DNA of 64,000 bases from Microbacterium sp. APC 3901 (GCF_030407765.1 NZ_JASDCU010000007.1:30338-94337), one strand, 5' to 3'. Counted from the first letter of the stretch, positions 52,883 through 62,359 are shown. Notes: a model not told the origin generated them from the letters alone. A program made the numbers and translations.

Positions 52883-53505
52883 AGCTGTGCAGCCTTTCGC
52901 TGAGCGAGGTAGCGGTCGGTGTTCTCGAAAGCCGTGGGCCCCCAGGGGAACGCCTCGGCCTCGAGACGATCGAGGAGCGAGTCGAGCCAGTGCAGCTCGG
53001 CGTCGAGCAGCACCTCCTGGCGCTCGAACTCGACGAGCACCTGCTCGGGCGCGCCCGTTCGACGAGCGCCGATCAGTCCGTCACGGTGCAGCGCGTGGCC
53101 TTCGGCGAGGGCCTCACGTCGCGAGCGGAGACACTCGATGACGTCGGGGCGCTCGAGGTTGTGCGCCTCGGCGAGCGCGATGCGGAACTCGGCCGGGCGC
53201 TCGATGATCGACAGCTCGCGACGCAGCCAGTCGACCAGGGCGTCTGTTCCGGCATCCGTGAGCGTGTAGGTGGTGCGCTCGGGTCGATTGCCCTCTCGGT
53301 CGATGCCCACCTCGTCGATGAGCCCGGCCCGTTGGAGCCGGGCGACCGTGTGATACAGCGTCCCGTTCGTGACGGCGAGCAGCCGCTCATCGCGGCGAGC
53401 GCGCATCAGGCGCACCATCTCGTAGGGATGCATGTCGCCCTCGCGCAGCAGCGCGAGGATCATCACCCCCATCGGGGTCAGTCGCTCCGAAGGTTGCTTC
53501 GACAC
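52879..53505 (-). CDS. PadR family repressor of the MFS exporter
   Basis: 208-residue PadR regulator with wHTH (about 8-75): MGVMILALLREGDMHPYEMVRLM and NGTLYHTVARLQRAGLI, then a VirR/AphA-like long C-terminal helix region. Start GTG at 53505, preceded by GAGGTGGAG; an upstream ORF extension is a shadow. Overlaps the MFS gene (ATGA) and is preceded by an 18-bp palindrome at the -10. Confidence 0.9.
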   Translation of the reverse strand: MSKQPSERLTPMGVMILALLREGDMHPYEMVRLMRARRDERLLAVTNGTLYHTVARLQRAGLIDEVGIDREGNRPERTTYTLTDAGTDALVDWLRRELSIIERPAEFRIALAEAHNLERPDVIECLRSRREALAEGHALHRDGLIGARRTGAPEQVLVEFERQEVLLDAELHWLDSLLDRLEAEAFPWGPTAFENTDRYLAQRKAAQL

Positions 53506-53519
53506 GTGCTCCACCTCAA

Positions 53520-53537
53520 ATAGTCCACGTGGACTAT
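53520..53537. promoter_or_regulatory. PadR operator, perfect 18-bp palindrome
   Basis: ATAGTCCACGTGGACTAT is a perfect dyad, overlapping the minus-strand -10 TATAGT (53533-53538) of the padR-MFS operon. Binding by the PadR would block RNA polymerase. Confidence 0.85.
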
Positions 53538-53622
53538 ACGCTCTTTCAGACCGCTCGACAAGGCGGATGCCGAGCTCTCCCGCTCTACCAGCCCTTGACA
53601 CGACACCGGCGACGTCTACCGG

Positions 53623-53628
53623 GATAAT
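53623..53628 (+). promoter_or_regulatory. Leaderless -10 box of purC
   Basis: GATAAT, 6 nt before the GTG at 53635. TTGACA at 53595-53600 is 22 nt away, longer than the normal spacer. Confidence 0.6.
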
Positions 53629-53634
53629 GGGCGG

Positions 53635-54513
53635 GTGAGCACACCTTCGGACAGCAACGCACAGACCATCCCCGGCTGGCGCCACATCTACTCGGGCAAG
53701 GTCCGCGACCTTTACGCCTCGGATGACGCGGCCGACACCCGCATCCTCGTGGTCGCCTCCGACCGCGTGAGCGCCTTCGACTTCGTGCTGTCGCCGGGCA
53801 TCCCCCAGAAGGGAGCACTGCTCACGCGTCTCAGCCGCTGGTGGTTCAGCCAGCTCAGCGATGTTCCGAACCACCTCGCCGAGGGCGAGATCCCCGCAAG
53901 CGTCGCAGACCGCGCCATGCTCGCGCAGTCACTCGAGATGCTGCCCGTCGAGTGCGTCGTGCGCGGCTACATCACCGGATCCGGCTGGGCCGAGTACACC
54001 GAGAGCGGCACCGTGTGCGGCATCCCGCTGCCTGCCGGCCTGCAGAACGGCGACCGGCTTCCCGAACCGCTGTTCACCCCGGCCTACAAGGCGCCGATGG
54101 GCGAGCACGACGAGAACATCACCTTCGAGCAGACCGTCGAGCTCGTCGGCGCCGAGCGGGCGGCCGAGCTGCGCGACGTCTCGCTCTCGCTCTACACCCG
54201 TGCGGCCGCGATCGCCGAGGAGAAGGGCCTGATCCTCGCCGACACCAAGTTCGAGTTCGGCACCGATGCCGACGGCTCCCTGCACCTGGCCGACGAGGTG
54301 CTCACGAGCGATTCGTCGCGGTACTGGGATGCCGAGGCCTGGCGCACCGGTTCGACCCCGAGCGAACGCATGGCGAGTTTCGACAAGCAGATCGTGCGCG
54401 ATTGGCTGGCCTCGAACTGGGACAAGCAGGGTGAGCCGCCCGCTCTGCCCGAAGACATCGTCGAGCGCACCGCAGCCCGCTACCGCGAGCTGATCGAGCG
54501 CCTCGGGGCCTGA
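53635..54513 (+). CDS. purC: Phosphoribosylaminoimidazole-succinocarboxamide synthase
   Basis: 292-residue SAICAR synthetase (CAIR + aspartate + ATP). Signatures: IYSGKVRDLYA at the N-terminus, VECVVRGYITGSGWAEY, DTKFEFG and DEVLTSDSSRYW. GTG at 53635 directly after the leaderless box. Third of four purine genes scattered over 9 kb. Confidence 0.96.
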   Translation: MSTPSDSNAQTIPGWRHIYSGKVRDLYASDDAADTRILVVASDRVSAFDFVLSPGIPQKGALLTRLSRWWFSQLSDVPNHLAEGEIPASVADRAMLAQSLEMLPVECVVRGYITGSGWAEYTESGTVCGIPLPAGLQNGDRLPEPLFTPAYKAPMGEHDENITFEQTVELVGAERAAELRDVSLSLYTRAAAIAEEKGLILADTKFEFGTDADGSLHLADEVLTSDSSRYWDAEAWRTGSTPSERMASFDKQIVRDWLASNWDKQGEPPALPEDIVERTAARYRELIERLGA

Positions 54514-54527
54514 CCCCTCGCTCCCCC

Positions 54528-54588
54528 ACGCTTCCGAACGCTTCCCCAACGCCTCCGGACGCTTCCGAACGCTTCCGAACGCTTCCGG
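54528..54588. repeat. 10-bp tandem repeat (ACGCTTCCGA)
   Basis: Six units of 10 bp with one single-base insertion after unit 2, ending 54588, abutting the family B palindrome copy 2. Located right after the purC stop. Confidence 0.75.
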
Positions 54589-54662
54589 GAGGAGAACTGC
54601 GCCTGGGGAGGACAGATCCTCGAGAATTCTCCTCCCCAGGCGCAGAAGTCCTCCCGAGGAAG
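54582..54662. repeat. Long palindromic repeat (family B), copy 2
   Basis: Arms 54582-54612 and 54630-54662 pair over about 31 bp, interrupted by a 2-base bulge and one 3-base mismatch. The inner 15 bp, GCGCCTGGGGAGGA and its mirror, are perfect. The right arm shares CTCCTCCCCAGGCGCAG with copy 1 at 18802-18884. Confidence 0.8.
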
Positions 54663-54697
54663 CGCTCCACGGCACCCAGGGAACATTCAGGAATCGG

Positions 54698-54703
54698 TAG
54701 TGT
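54698..54703 (+). promoter_or_regulatory. Probable -10 box of the nucleobase permease
   Basis: TAGTGT about 40 nt before the ATG at 54744, which has a normal GAGGAG site at about 54732-54737. Between the purC stop and here are the two repeats listed above. Confidence 0.5.
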
Positions 54704-54743
54704 TGCTCCAGCACTCCCCCTCCCCCGATCCTGAGGAGCCCGC

Positions 54744-56099
54744 ATGCCCCTGTGGAAGACCCACGGAAACGGCCGCACTGTCGAGCCCGGCGCCGTCGTC
54801 AAGCCCGAAGAGCGTCTGAACTGGCCGGCCACGATCGCGATCGGCGCCCAGCACGTCGTCGCGATGTTCGGCGCCACGTTCCTCGTGCCGACGCTGACCG
54901 GCTTCCCCGTCTCGACGACGCTGCTCTTCAGCGGTCTCGGCACGCTGATCTTCCTGCTGATCACGAAGAACCAGCTGCCCAGCTACCTCGGTTCGTCGTT
55001 CGCCTTCATCGCGCCGATCACCGCCGCGGTCGCCGCCGGCGGCACGGGCTCGGCACTCGCGGGCGTGGTCGCGGTCGGCATCCTGCTGACCGTCGTCGGC
55101 CTGGTCGTGCAGTTCGCCGGGCTCCGCTGGGTCGACGCGCTCATGCCGCCGGTGGTCGCCGGAGCGATCGTCGCCCTGATCGGCTTCAACCTCGCCCCGA
55201 CCGCGTGGAACAATTTCCAGCTCGACCCCGTGACCGCGACCATCACGCTCGTCGCGATCATCCTGTTCGCGGTGTTGTTCCGCGGGTTCCTCGGACGCAT
55301 CTCGATCTTCCTCGGTGTCGCGGTGGGCTTCATCTACGCCGCTTTCACGGGGTCCTTCGAGGTGCCCAACGCGCTGCGCGGCGGCAAGACGCCCGCCGAG
55401 CTCATCGCCGACGCGCCCTGGGTCGGCCTGCCCGAGTTCCAGCTTCCCGACTTCATCGCCCCCGGCACCTGGTCGACCATCGCGATGTTCCTCCCGGTCG
55501 TGCTGGTGCTCGTCGCCGAGAACGTCGGCCATGTGCGCGGCGTCGCGACGATGACCGAGGACCCCGCCATCAACAAGCACACGGGTCGTGCCCTGATCGC
55601 CGACGGCGTCGCCACGACCATCGCCGGCGGCTTCGGCGGTTCCGGCACCACGACCTACGGTGAGAACATCGGCGTCATGGCCGCGACCCGCGTATACTCG
55701 ACCGCCGTCTACTGGGTCGCCGGGCTCTTCGCGATCCTGCTGGCGTTCTCGCCCAAGGTCGGCGAGGTGTTCAACTCGATCCCCGCCGGCGTGCTCGGCG
55801 GTGCGACGACCGCGCTCTACGGTCTGATCGGCATCATCGGCATCAAGATCTGGGTCGACAGCAGGGTCGACTTCTCGCGTCCGGTGAACCAGTACACGGC
55901 CGCCGTGTCGCTCGTGATCGGCATCGCCGGATTCTCGATGCAGCTCGGTGACTTCGCGTTCGGCGGCATCGTGCTCGGCACGGTCGCGGCACTGCTGATC
56001 TATCACGTGGGCAACGCGATCGCCCGTGCACGCAAGACCGGCGCCGATGACCCGAGGCCGCTCGAGGGCGTCGGCCCGCTGGGCGGCGACCCCGCATAG
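54744..56099 (+). CDS. Uracil/xanthine permease (NCS2 family)
   Basis: 451-residue NCS2/NAT transporter with 14 helices. NAT signature region around 250-330: NVGHVRGVATMTED, IADGVATTIAGGFGGSGTTTYGENIGVM, then the GALLAG-like VFNSIPAGVLGGAT. The FGGSGTTTYGEN pattern points to uracil (UraA-like) over xanthine, but this is not certain. ATG follows GAGGAG. Probably salvages pyrimidine or purine bases next to purine synthesis. Confidence 0.9.
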   Translation: MPLWKTHGNGRTVEPGAVVKPEERLNWPATIAIGAQHVVAMFGATFLVPTLTGFPVSTTLLFSGLGTLIFLLITKNQLPSYLGSSFAFIAPITAAVAAGGTGSALAGVVAVGILLTVVGLVVQFAGLRWVDALMPPVVAGAIVALIGFNLAPTAWNNFQLDPVTATITLVAIILFAVLFRGFLGRISIFLGVAVGFIYAAFTGSFEVPNALRGGKTPAELIADAPWVGLPEFQLPDFIAPGTWSTIAMFLPVVLVLVAENVGHVRGVATMTEDPAINKHTGRALIADGVATTIAGGFGGSGTTTYGENIGVMAATRVYSTAVYWVAGLFAILLAFSPKVGEVFNSIPAGVLGGATTALYGLIGIIGIKIWVDSRVDFSRPVNQYTAAVSLVIGIAGFSMQLGDFAFGGIVLGTVAALLIYHVGNAIARARKTGADDPRPLEGVGPLGGDPA

Positions 56100-56113
56100 T
56101 CACGCACCACTCA

Positions 56114-56163
56114 CTGAACGCGAAGATCCCGGATGCTGCGGCATCCGGGATCTTCGCGTTCAG
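56114..56163. terminator. 23-bp perfect hairpin, bidirectional terminator
   Basis: 56114-56136 and 56141-56163 are exact reverse complements with a TGCG loop; the most stable hairpin in the window. Lies between the permease and the biotin carboxylase stops. Confidence 0.9.
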
Positions 56164-56176
56164 TGCCGCGCGGGGC

Positions 56177-57898
56177 TCAGGCGATGACGGCGAGGACCCC
56201 GTCCGGCACGATCGACGTAGAGAGCTCTGCCCGGTGCGCCAGGACGCCGGTGCGGTGCGCCGCGACCGTGGTCTCCATCTTCATCGCGTCGAGCACGGCG
56301 ACAGGATCGCCCTCCTCGACGTGAGTGCCGTCGTCGGCGAGCCAGCGCACGAGCGTGCCCGGTGCCGGCGAGCGCAGCTCGGTGGGATCGGATGCCGCCG
56401 GCGCGGACCCGGCATCCGCCGGACCGCCCAGACCGCCGAGACCTGCGAGCAGACCGACCGGCAGCCCGAGCACGACGCGGCGTCCGTCGATCTCGACGGG
56501 GAAGCGCTGAAGAGCGGCATCCGAAGCGGGTGCCGGCCGCAGCTGCGGCTCGAGGCGCGGCAGCAACGTGCGCTCGATCCACTGCGTGTGCACCGCGAAG
56601 GTCTCGGTGGCGAAGGCCTCGTCGTCGAGCGCGAGCAGGTCGAACGGGATGACCGTCGCCGGACCCTCGATCCCGAGTTCGCGCAGCGCCCGTCGCGCGC
56701 GCACGAGTGCCGCATCACGGGTGTCGGCGTGCACGATGAGCTTCGCGATCATCGAGTCGAACGCGGGCTGCACGACGTCGCCCGCTTCGATGCCGCTGTC
56801 CCACCGCACACCGGGTCCGCCCGGTATCCGCAGGGATTCGACGCGGCCCGGGCTCGGCAGGAAGCCGCGTCCCGGGTCTTCCGCGTTGATGCGGAACTCG
56901 ATCGCGTGCCCTGTCGGCGTCGGGGTCTCGGTGAATGAGATCCCCTCTCCGAAGGCGATGCGGAACTGCTCGCGCACCAGGTCGGTGCCCGTGACCTCTT
57001 CCGTCACAGGGTGCTCCACCTGGAGGCGGGTGTTGACCTCGAGGAACGAGATGGTGCCGTCGGCGGCGAGGAGGAACTCGACGGTTCCCGCACCGCGGTA
57101 CTGCACCTCTGCGCAGATCGCCCTGGCCGCATCGTGGAACCGCGCGCGCTGATCGCTCGACAGCCCCGGCGCCGGCGCCTCCTCGATGAGCTTCTGGTTG
57201 CGTCGCTGCATCGAGCAGTCTCGGTCGCCCACCACCACGATGCCGCCGAGCCCGTCACCGAGCACCTGCACCTCGATGTGACGCGGGCTCTCGAGGAACC
57301 GCTCGACGAAGCACTCGCCGCGGCCGAAGGCGGCGATCGCCTCGCGGGTCGCGGCGTCGAAGGCCTCGGCGACCTCGGAGAGCTCGCGCACCACCTTCAG
57401 GCCTCGTCCGCCACCGCCGAATGCCGCCTTGATGGCGATCGGCAGACCGTGCTCCTCGGCGAACGCCACGGCCTCTGCGGGGCCGGCCAGCGGCTGATCT
57501 GTGCCGGCCGCCAACGGCGCTCCGACGCGCTGCGCGATCCGGCGCGCGGTCATCTTGTCGCCGAGCGCGTCGATGCTGTCGGGCGAGGGTCCGATCCAGA
57601 CGAGACCGGCGCCCTCGACGGCTCGCGCGAACTCCGCGCTCTCCGACAGGAATCCGTAGCCGGGGTGCACGGCATCCGCGCCGCTCTTCCGCGCCGCGTC
57701 GAGCAGCGCATCGATGGAGAGATAGGTGGTGGCAGCCGTGTCTCCGCGCAGGCCCAGCGCCTCGTCGGCGAGTCGCACGTGCAGGGCGTCGGCATCCTGG
57801 TCGGCGTAGACCGCGATCGACGTGTATCCGGCTTCGGCGCAGGCGCGGATGACGCGCACGGCGATCTCTCCGCGGTTCGCGATCAACACCTTGGTCAT
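56177..57898 (-). CDS. Biotin carboxylase with C-terminal biotin carboxyl carrier domain
   Basis: 573 residues. N-terminal biotin carboxylase (about 1-445): VLIANRGEIAVR, GGGGRGL ATP-grasp glycine loop, EVNTRLQVEHPVTEE. The C-terminal BCCP domain (about 500-573) has the biotinylation motif AMKMET with Lys540. ATG at 57898 overlaps the PxpBC stop by 4 nt. Last gene of the 5-oxoproline operon. In other bacteria AccC-type subunits cluster with pxpB/C; with the CT-like AHS1/AHS2 protein this completes the parts of a biotin-dependent carboxylase of the urea-carboxylase type. Could also be a general acyl-CoA carboxylase subunit, but linkage argues against it. Confidence 0.9.
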   Translation of the reverse strand: MTKVLIANRGEIAVRVIRACAEAGYTSIAVYADQDADALHVRLADEALGLRGDTAATTYLSIDALLDAARKSGADAVHPGYGFLSESAEFARAVEGAGLVWIGPSPDSIDALGDKMTARRIAQRVGAPLAAGTDQPLAGPAEAVAFAEEHGLPIAIKAAFGGGGRGLKVVRELSEVAEAFDAATREAIAAFGRGECFVERFLESPRHIEVQVLGDGLGGIVVVGDRDCSMQRRNQKLIEEAPAPGLSSDQRARFHDAARAICAEVQYRGAGTVEFLLAADGTISFLEVNTRLQVEHPVTEEVTGTDLVREQFRIAFGEGISFTETPTPTGHAIEFRINAEDPGRGFLPSPGRVESLRIPGGPGVRWDSGIEAGDVVQPAFDSMIAKLIVHADTRDAALVRARRALRELGIEGPATVIPFDLLALDDEAFATETFAVHTQWIERTLLPRLEPQLRPAPASDAALQRFPVEIDGRRVVLGLPVGLLAGLGGLGGPADAGSAPAASDPTELRSPAPGTLVRWLADDGTHVEEGDPVAVLDAMKMETTVAAHRTGVLAHRAELSTSIVPDGVLAVIA

Positions 57899-59484
57899 GA
57901 GGTCTCCTTGACGATGAAACGAACTCGCGCGCCGGGCGGCAGCTGGCCGGCGAGGTCGAGGCTGCGATCGGTGAGCGCACCGATGATCGGGTATCCGCCG
58001 GTGAGAGGGTGATCGGGCAGGAACAGCACGGGCTGACCGTCCGGTGGCACCTGGATGGCGCCGGTCACGGCCCCTTCGCTCGGCAGCTCTCCGCCGATCG
58101 ACCGCTCCAGGGGCTCGGGCCCCTCGAGTCGGATGCCCACCCGATCGGAGCGCGGCGTGACCGTCCACTCCTGGCGGGTGAGGGTCGCGAGGGCTGCGGC
58201 CGTGAACCAGTCGTCACGCGGACCGAGAGTGACCTCGAGCTCGACGAGGTCGCCGGCAGCAGGGAGCGACCTCGGCACGGTGTCGGGCTCGACGGGGTGC
58301 GGTGCCGAGTCGCCCACACGGAGCACGTCGCCCGCGGCCAGCGGCGCAGGTCCGAGCCCGGCGAGGGTGTCGCTCGCGCGGCTGTCCAGCGCCGCGTCCA
58401 CGGCCACACCGCCGCGGACGGCGATGACGGAGCGCAGCCCGCTGGTGGGGTGTCCGAGGGTGAGCTCGTCGCCGTCCACGGTGGCGAAGGGCGCGCCGTG
58501 GGCGATCCGACGGGCCACACCCGCCGCATCGATCAGTTCGAGAGAGCCGACAGCACCCGCGACAGCGGCGACCCCCGCACCGCGGAAGCGCAGCACCGCA
58601 CCCCCGACGCTCTCGAGCACGGCAGCCCCGGGGGCATTGCCCACCGCACGGTTCGCGTCGCGCATCGCACGACGATCGGCCGCTCCTGACGCCGAGACGC
58701 CGAGCGCCGCGAAGCCGGGGCGACCGGCATCCTGCACGAGCATCTGCAGCGACGGGCGCACGATCTCGATCGCGCCGGACCTCGGAAGCCCCGGATCCGG
58801 CGCGCCTTCAGCCGCGTGTCGATCGGTGACACGCCGCGCGTCGACGCGATCGTCTGCGTTCTCCGACGTCACGACCTGCTCACGCACCTGCTCGAACCGC
58901 ACGGTCGTACCCGGCGACAGCAGAGCCGGCGGGTCGCGATCGATGTCCCACATCAGCGCATCCGTGCGTCCGATGAGCTGCCACCCGCCCGGACTCTCGC
59001 GCGGGTAGACCCCGGTGAACTGTCCGGCGAGCGCCACCGATCCCGCAGGCACTCGGGTGCGGGGCGACGAGCGGCGCGGCACGTCGAACAGGGGATCGCT
59101 GCTCACCACGTAGCCGAAACCGGGAGCGAAGCCCGAGAAGGCGACCTTCCAGTCTGCGGCGAGGTGTCGGTTCACGAGCTCTGCCGCCGACACTCCCAGC
59201 AACGACGCCGCCTCGCCGAGGTCCTCGCCGTCGTACCGCACCGGCACCGTGACCTCTCCGGTGGCGGGCAGATGGGCGGTGTCGATCTCGGTCGCCGCGA
59301 GCACGTCGGCCAGGTCGGCGGCAGAGATGACGAGCGGATCGAAGCGGACGAGCACGGTGCGAGCGCCGGGGATGCGCTCGACGACGCCACGCACGCCGTC
59401 CCAGGCGAGGTTCAGACGCATGGCCTCATCGAGGTCGGCCGCCTCGACGAGAAGCGCGTGATCGGATGCCGTGAGGATGCGCAT
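57895..59484 (-). CDS. Fused 5-oxoprolinase subunits B and C (KipI-KipA / AHS1-AHS2)
   Basis: 529 residues joining PxpB (KipI/AHS1, about 1-210: FSGFAPGFGYV) to PxpC (KipA/AHS2, about 235-529: QDAGRPGFAALGV, VRGGVAV, FLPDHPLTGGYP). In E. coli these are separate subunits of the ATP-dependent 5-oxoprolinase PxpABC. Fusion gives fixed stoichiometry. ATG at 59484 overlaps the DUF1445 stop by 1 nt (TGATG). Part of the operon with PxpA at 60286. Confidence 0.9.
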   Translation of the reverse strand: MRILTASDHALLVEAADLDEAMRLNLAWDGVRGVVERIPGARTVLVRFDPLVISAADLADVLAATEIDTAHLPATGEVTVPVRYDGEDLGEAASLLGVSAAELVNRHLAADWKVAFSGFAPGFGYVVSSDPLFDVPRRSSPRTRVPAGSVALAGQFTGVYPRESPGGWQLIGRTDALMWDIDRDPPALLSPGTTVRFEQVREQVVTSENADDRVDARRVTDRHAAEGAPDPGLPRSGAIEIVRPSLQMLVQDAGRPGFAALGVSASGAADRRAMRDANRAVGNAPGAAVLESVGGAVLRFRGAGVAAVAGAVGSLELIDAAGVARRIAHGAPFATVDGDELTLGHPTSGLRSVIAVRGGVAVDAALDSRASDTLAGLGPAPLAAGDVLRVGDSAPHPVEPDTVPRSLPAAGDLVELEVTLGPRDDWFTAAALATLTRQEWTVTPRSDRVGIRLEGPEPLERSIGGELPSEGAVTGAIQVPPDGQPVLFLPDHPLTGGYPIIGALTDRSLDLAGQLPPGARVRFIVKETS

Positions 59485-60284
59485 CAGACGAGGTACTCCG
59501 CATCCGGCACGTCGGTGATGAACATGTAACCCGGCGCGTGCGTGATCGCGAACGGCGGCTTCGAGGCCATGATCGCGGCCTGCGGGGTGACGCCGCAGGC
59601 CCAGAACACCGGCACTTCGCCGTCGCGCATCTCAGGGGCGTCTCCGAAGTCGGGCCGGGCCAGGTCGAGGATTCCGAGCGATGCGGGGTCGCCGATGTGC
59701 ACCGGAGCACCGTGCACGGCGGGCGTTCGGCCCGAGATCTGCACGGCATCCGCCACTCGATCCGCGGCGATCGGACGCATCGACACGACCATCTCGCCGC
59801 TCAGGCGACCCGCCGGCGCACAGGGCACCGCAGTGCGGTACATCGGCACGTTGCGCCCGAGCTCCTGATGACGGATCGGGATGCCCGCCTGCACGAGTCC
59901 GGATTCGAATGTGAAGCTGCATCCGATGAGGAACGACACGAGGTCCGGATGATCCGCCCAGGCTGCCGTCGCGTCGGTGACCTCTTCGGCCAGTTCGCCG
60001 TCGCGCCAGATGCGGTACCGACCGATGTCCGTGCGGATGTCGCTGCCCGGCGCGAGCCGTGACTCGACCACGCCCTGCTCGATGACCTCGAGCACCGGGC
60101 ACGGCTTCGGGTTGCGCTGTGCGAAGAGCAGGGTCTCGAAGGCCCAGTCCGCGGGCACGGAGATGAGGTTCGCCTGTGTCAGTCCGACCGCGACCCCGCT
60201 GGTCGGCTCGGAGCGCCCGGACCGGATGGCGACGCGAGCCGCACGCGCATCGGCGAGCTGGTCGGCGGTCGGAAGAACTGTCAT
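59484..60284 (-). CDS. DUF1445 family protein (YcsI/putative hydro-lyase)
   Basis: 266 residues of the DUF1445 family, with the diagnostic [21 protein letters not shown] and YRTAVPC segments and [12 protein letters not shown] near the end. Bacillus ycsI sits in the same pxpA (ycsF) / kipIA operon. Mammalian D-glutamate cyclase carries a DUF1445 domain, which supports a link to 5-oxoproline or D-glutamate but does not prove activity. ATG at 60284 is 1 nt from the pxpA stop. Confidence 0.87.
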   Translation of the reverse strand: MTVLPTADQLADARAARVAIRSGRSEPTSGVAVGLTQANLISVPADWAFETLLFAQRNPKPCPVLEVIEQGVVESRLAPGSDIRTDIGRYRIWRDGELAEEVTDATAAWADHPDLVSFLIGCSFTFESGLVQAGIPIRHQELGRNVPMYRTAVPCAPAGRLSGEMVVSMRPIAADRVADAVQISGRTPAVHGAPVHIGDPASLGILDLARPDFGDAPEMRDGEVPVFWACGVTPQAAIMASKPPFAITHAPGYMFITDVPDAEYLV

Positions 60285-60285
60285 G

Positions 60286-61050
60286 TCAGACGCCCGCGAA
60301 CGGCGCGATCGTGATGCCCGCCTCCTGCAGCATCCGCTTGGTCTCGGCCGCCATCGCCACCGAACCAGGGCTGTCTCCGTGCACGCAGATCGACTGCGCA
60401 CTGACCGGGACGTCTGTGCCGTCGACCGCGCGGATCACTCCCTCGCCGGCGAGGCGCACCATGCGCTCGGCGACGACGGCGGGGTCGTGCAGCACAGACC
60501 CGGGCTCGGTGCGCGAGACGAGCTGTCCGTCGGGCTGATAGGCCCGATCGGCGAACGCCTCTGCCGCTGTCCGGAGACCCGCCCGTTCGGCGACCTCGAG
60601 CACGACGCCACCGGCCAGCCCCAGCAGCACGAGGCTCGGATCGATCGCGCGGACGGCCGCCACCACGTCCTTCGACTGCCGCTCGTCACGCGCGATCGTG
60701 TTGTACAGCGCTCCGTGCGGCTTGACGTAGGCGACCTCTCCGCCGACCGCAGCGGCGAGACCGATCAGCGCTCCGAGCTGGTACTCGACGTGGGCCTGCA
60801 GCGTGGCCGAGTCGATATCGACCTTCGTGCGACCGAAGTTCTCGTAGTCGCGGTATCCGGGGTGCGCGCCGATGACGACGCCTCCGGCCACCGCGCTCGC
60901 GAGGGTCTCACGGATGCCCTCGGGGCTTCCCGCATGGAACCCGCACGCCACATTCGCGCTCGTCACGAGGCGGAGCATGCTCTCATCGTCGCTGACGATG
61001 CGATCGGGGACGTTCTCGCCGAGGTCGGAGTTCAGGTCGATGGATGCCAA
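60286..61050 (-). CDS. pxpA: 5-oxoprolinase subunit A (LamB/YcsF family)
   Basis: 254-residue PxpA. The conserved N-terminus [44 protein letters not shown] and [10 protein letters not shown] match LamB/YcsF proteins. Start is TTG at 61050, since it is the only start codon in frame before DLNSDLGE and has AGGAG 9 nt upstream. Stop is 1 nt before the DUF1445 start. Together with PxpB-C it should hydrolyse 5-oxoproline to glutamate. Confidence 0.9.
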   Translation of the reverse strand: MASIDLNSDLGENVPDRIVSDDESMLRLVTSANVACGFHAGSPEGIRETLASAVAGGVVIGAHPGYRDYENFGRTKVDIDSATLQAHVEYQLGALIGLAAAVGGEVAYVKPHGALYNTIARDERQSKDVVAAVRAIDPSLVLLGLAGGVVLEVAERAGLRTAAEAFADRAYQPDGQLVSRTEPGSVLHDPAVVAERMVRLAGEGVIRAVDGTDVPVSAQSICVHGDSPGSVAMAAETKRMLQEAGITIAPFAGV

Positions 61051-61054
61051 GGGG

Positions 61055-62332
61055 TCACGCTCCTGTTCCGAGGAAGGCGAAGATGGGGCCGACTGAGACG
61101 ATGCCCATGTACCAGGTGAGCAGCGTGACGACCGTGCCGGCGATGAGCAGCCACAGCGGGTACTTCTTCGAGCCGAGCAGATCACGACGGAACCAGCCGA
61201 TGTACATGAACACCGTGAGGCCGATGGGCAGGATGAGTCCGTTGAAACCGCCGACGAAGACGAGGATCGCCGCAGGCGCCGTGCCGATCGACAGGTAGAC
61301 GATCAGTGACACGACGATGAAGGCGACAGTGGCCAGCTGCAGAGGCCAGCCGCCCCTGAGCTTCTTCGTGAAGGTCGAGAGGAAGGTCGCCGACGTGTAC
61401 GCCGCGCCGATGACCGAGCTGATCGCCGCGGCCCAGAAGATCGCACCGAAGATGCGCAGTCCCGCGTCGCCGAGCACGGCGCCGAAGGCCTGCCCTGCGG
61501 GGTTCGCGGCCTGGCTCGACAGGTCGAGCGAGACGCCCGAGGCGACCACACCGAGGATCGCGAGGAACAGCACGTAGCGCATGATGCCGGTGACGAGGAT
61601 GCCGTTCGCTGCCGCGCGCATCACGGGCCCGGCGTGCTCCGGGCCGGTGTGACCGGAGTCGAGGTAGCGGTGGGCGCCCGAGTAGGTGATGTATCCGCCC
61701 ACGGTTCCGCCGACGATCGTCGTGATGGTGGCGAAGTTGAGCTCGTCGGGCACGAACGTCTGCCGCAGGGCCTCGCCGATCGGCGGCTGGGCGATCACGG
61801 CGACGATCACGGTCATCACGATCATGCCGACGCCGAGGACCACGAGCACGATGTCCATCACCGGGCCCGCCTTCTTGATGAGGAAGATGATGATCGCGAG
61901 TGCCGCGGTGAGTGCGCCGCCGAGCTTGGGATCGATGCCGAGCAGGGCGTTCAGGCCCAGTCCGCCGCCCGCGATGTTGCCGATGTTGAAGGCCAGACCG
62001 CCGATGACGACGAGCACGGCGATCAGGTGGCCCGAGAAGGGGATGGCGCTGTTCGCGAGCTCTCCGGCGCGCTTGCCCGAAGAGGTGATCATGCGCCACA
62101 CGTTCAACTGCACCGCGATGTCGACGAGGATCGAGACGAGGATCGCGAACGCGAAGGCGGCCCCCATCGTCGCGGTGAACGTGGCCGTCTGGGTGATGAA
62201 TCCGGGGCCGATGGCGCTGGTGGCCATCAGGAAGATCGCGCCGATCACGGCGCTGCGCCCTGCGCGTCTCTTGGCTCCGGCGAGGCGGACTTCGTCTTCT
62301 GCGGACAGCGGGGGTGCGGTGTTCTCTGACAT
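61055..62332 (-). CDS. Nramp-like carrier lacking metal motifs (YcsG-like)
   Basis: 425-residue membrane protein of the Nramp/LeuT-like fold with 11-12 helices. Canonical Nramp metal ligands are absent: TM1 has [10 protein letters not shown] where metal carriers have DPGN, and TM6 has TYSGAHRY where they have MPH. Bacillus ycsG, an Nramp-like gene, lies beside ycsF/kipIA in the same way. Most likely imports an organic substrate such as 5-oxoproline. ATG at 62332; first gene of the operon, with a GntR-type operator upstream. Confidence 0.85.
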   Translation of the reverse strand: MSENTAPPLSAEDEVRLAGAKRRAGRSAVIGAIFLMATSAIGPGFITQTATFTATMGAAFAFAILVSILVDIAVQLNVWRMITSSGKRAGELANSAIPFSGHLIAVLVVIGGLAFNIGNIAGGGLGLNALLGIDPKLGGALTAALAIIIFLIKKAGPVMDIVLVVLGVGMIVMTVIVAVIAQPPIGEALRQTFVPDELNFATITTIVGGTVGGYITYSGAHRYLDSGHTGPEHAGPVMRAAANGILVTGIMRYVLFLAILGVVASGVSLDLSSQAANPAGQAFGAVLGDAGLRIFGAIFWAAAISSVIGAAYTSATFLSTFTKKLRGGWPLQLATVAFIVVSLIVYLSIGTAPAAILVFVGGFNGLILPIGLTVFMYIGWFRRDLLGSKKYPLWLLIAGTVVTLLTWYMGIVSVGPIFAFLGTGA

Positions 62333-62359
62333 TGCGGGGGATTTCCCATCGTCGTTGGT

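Noticed and set aside
61055..62332. Manganese/iron Nramp transporter call
   Set aside because: Metal ligand motifs are missing; context favours an organic substrate.
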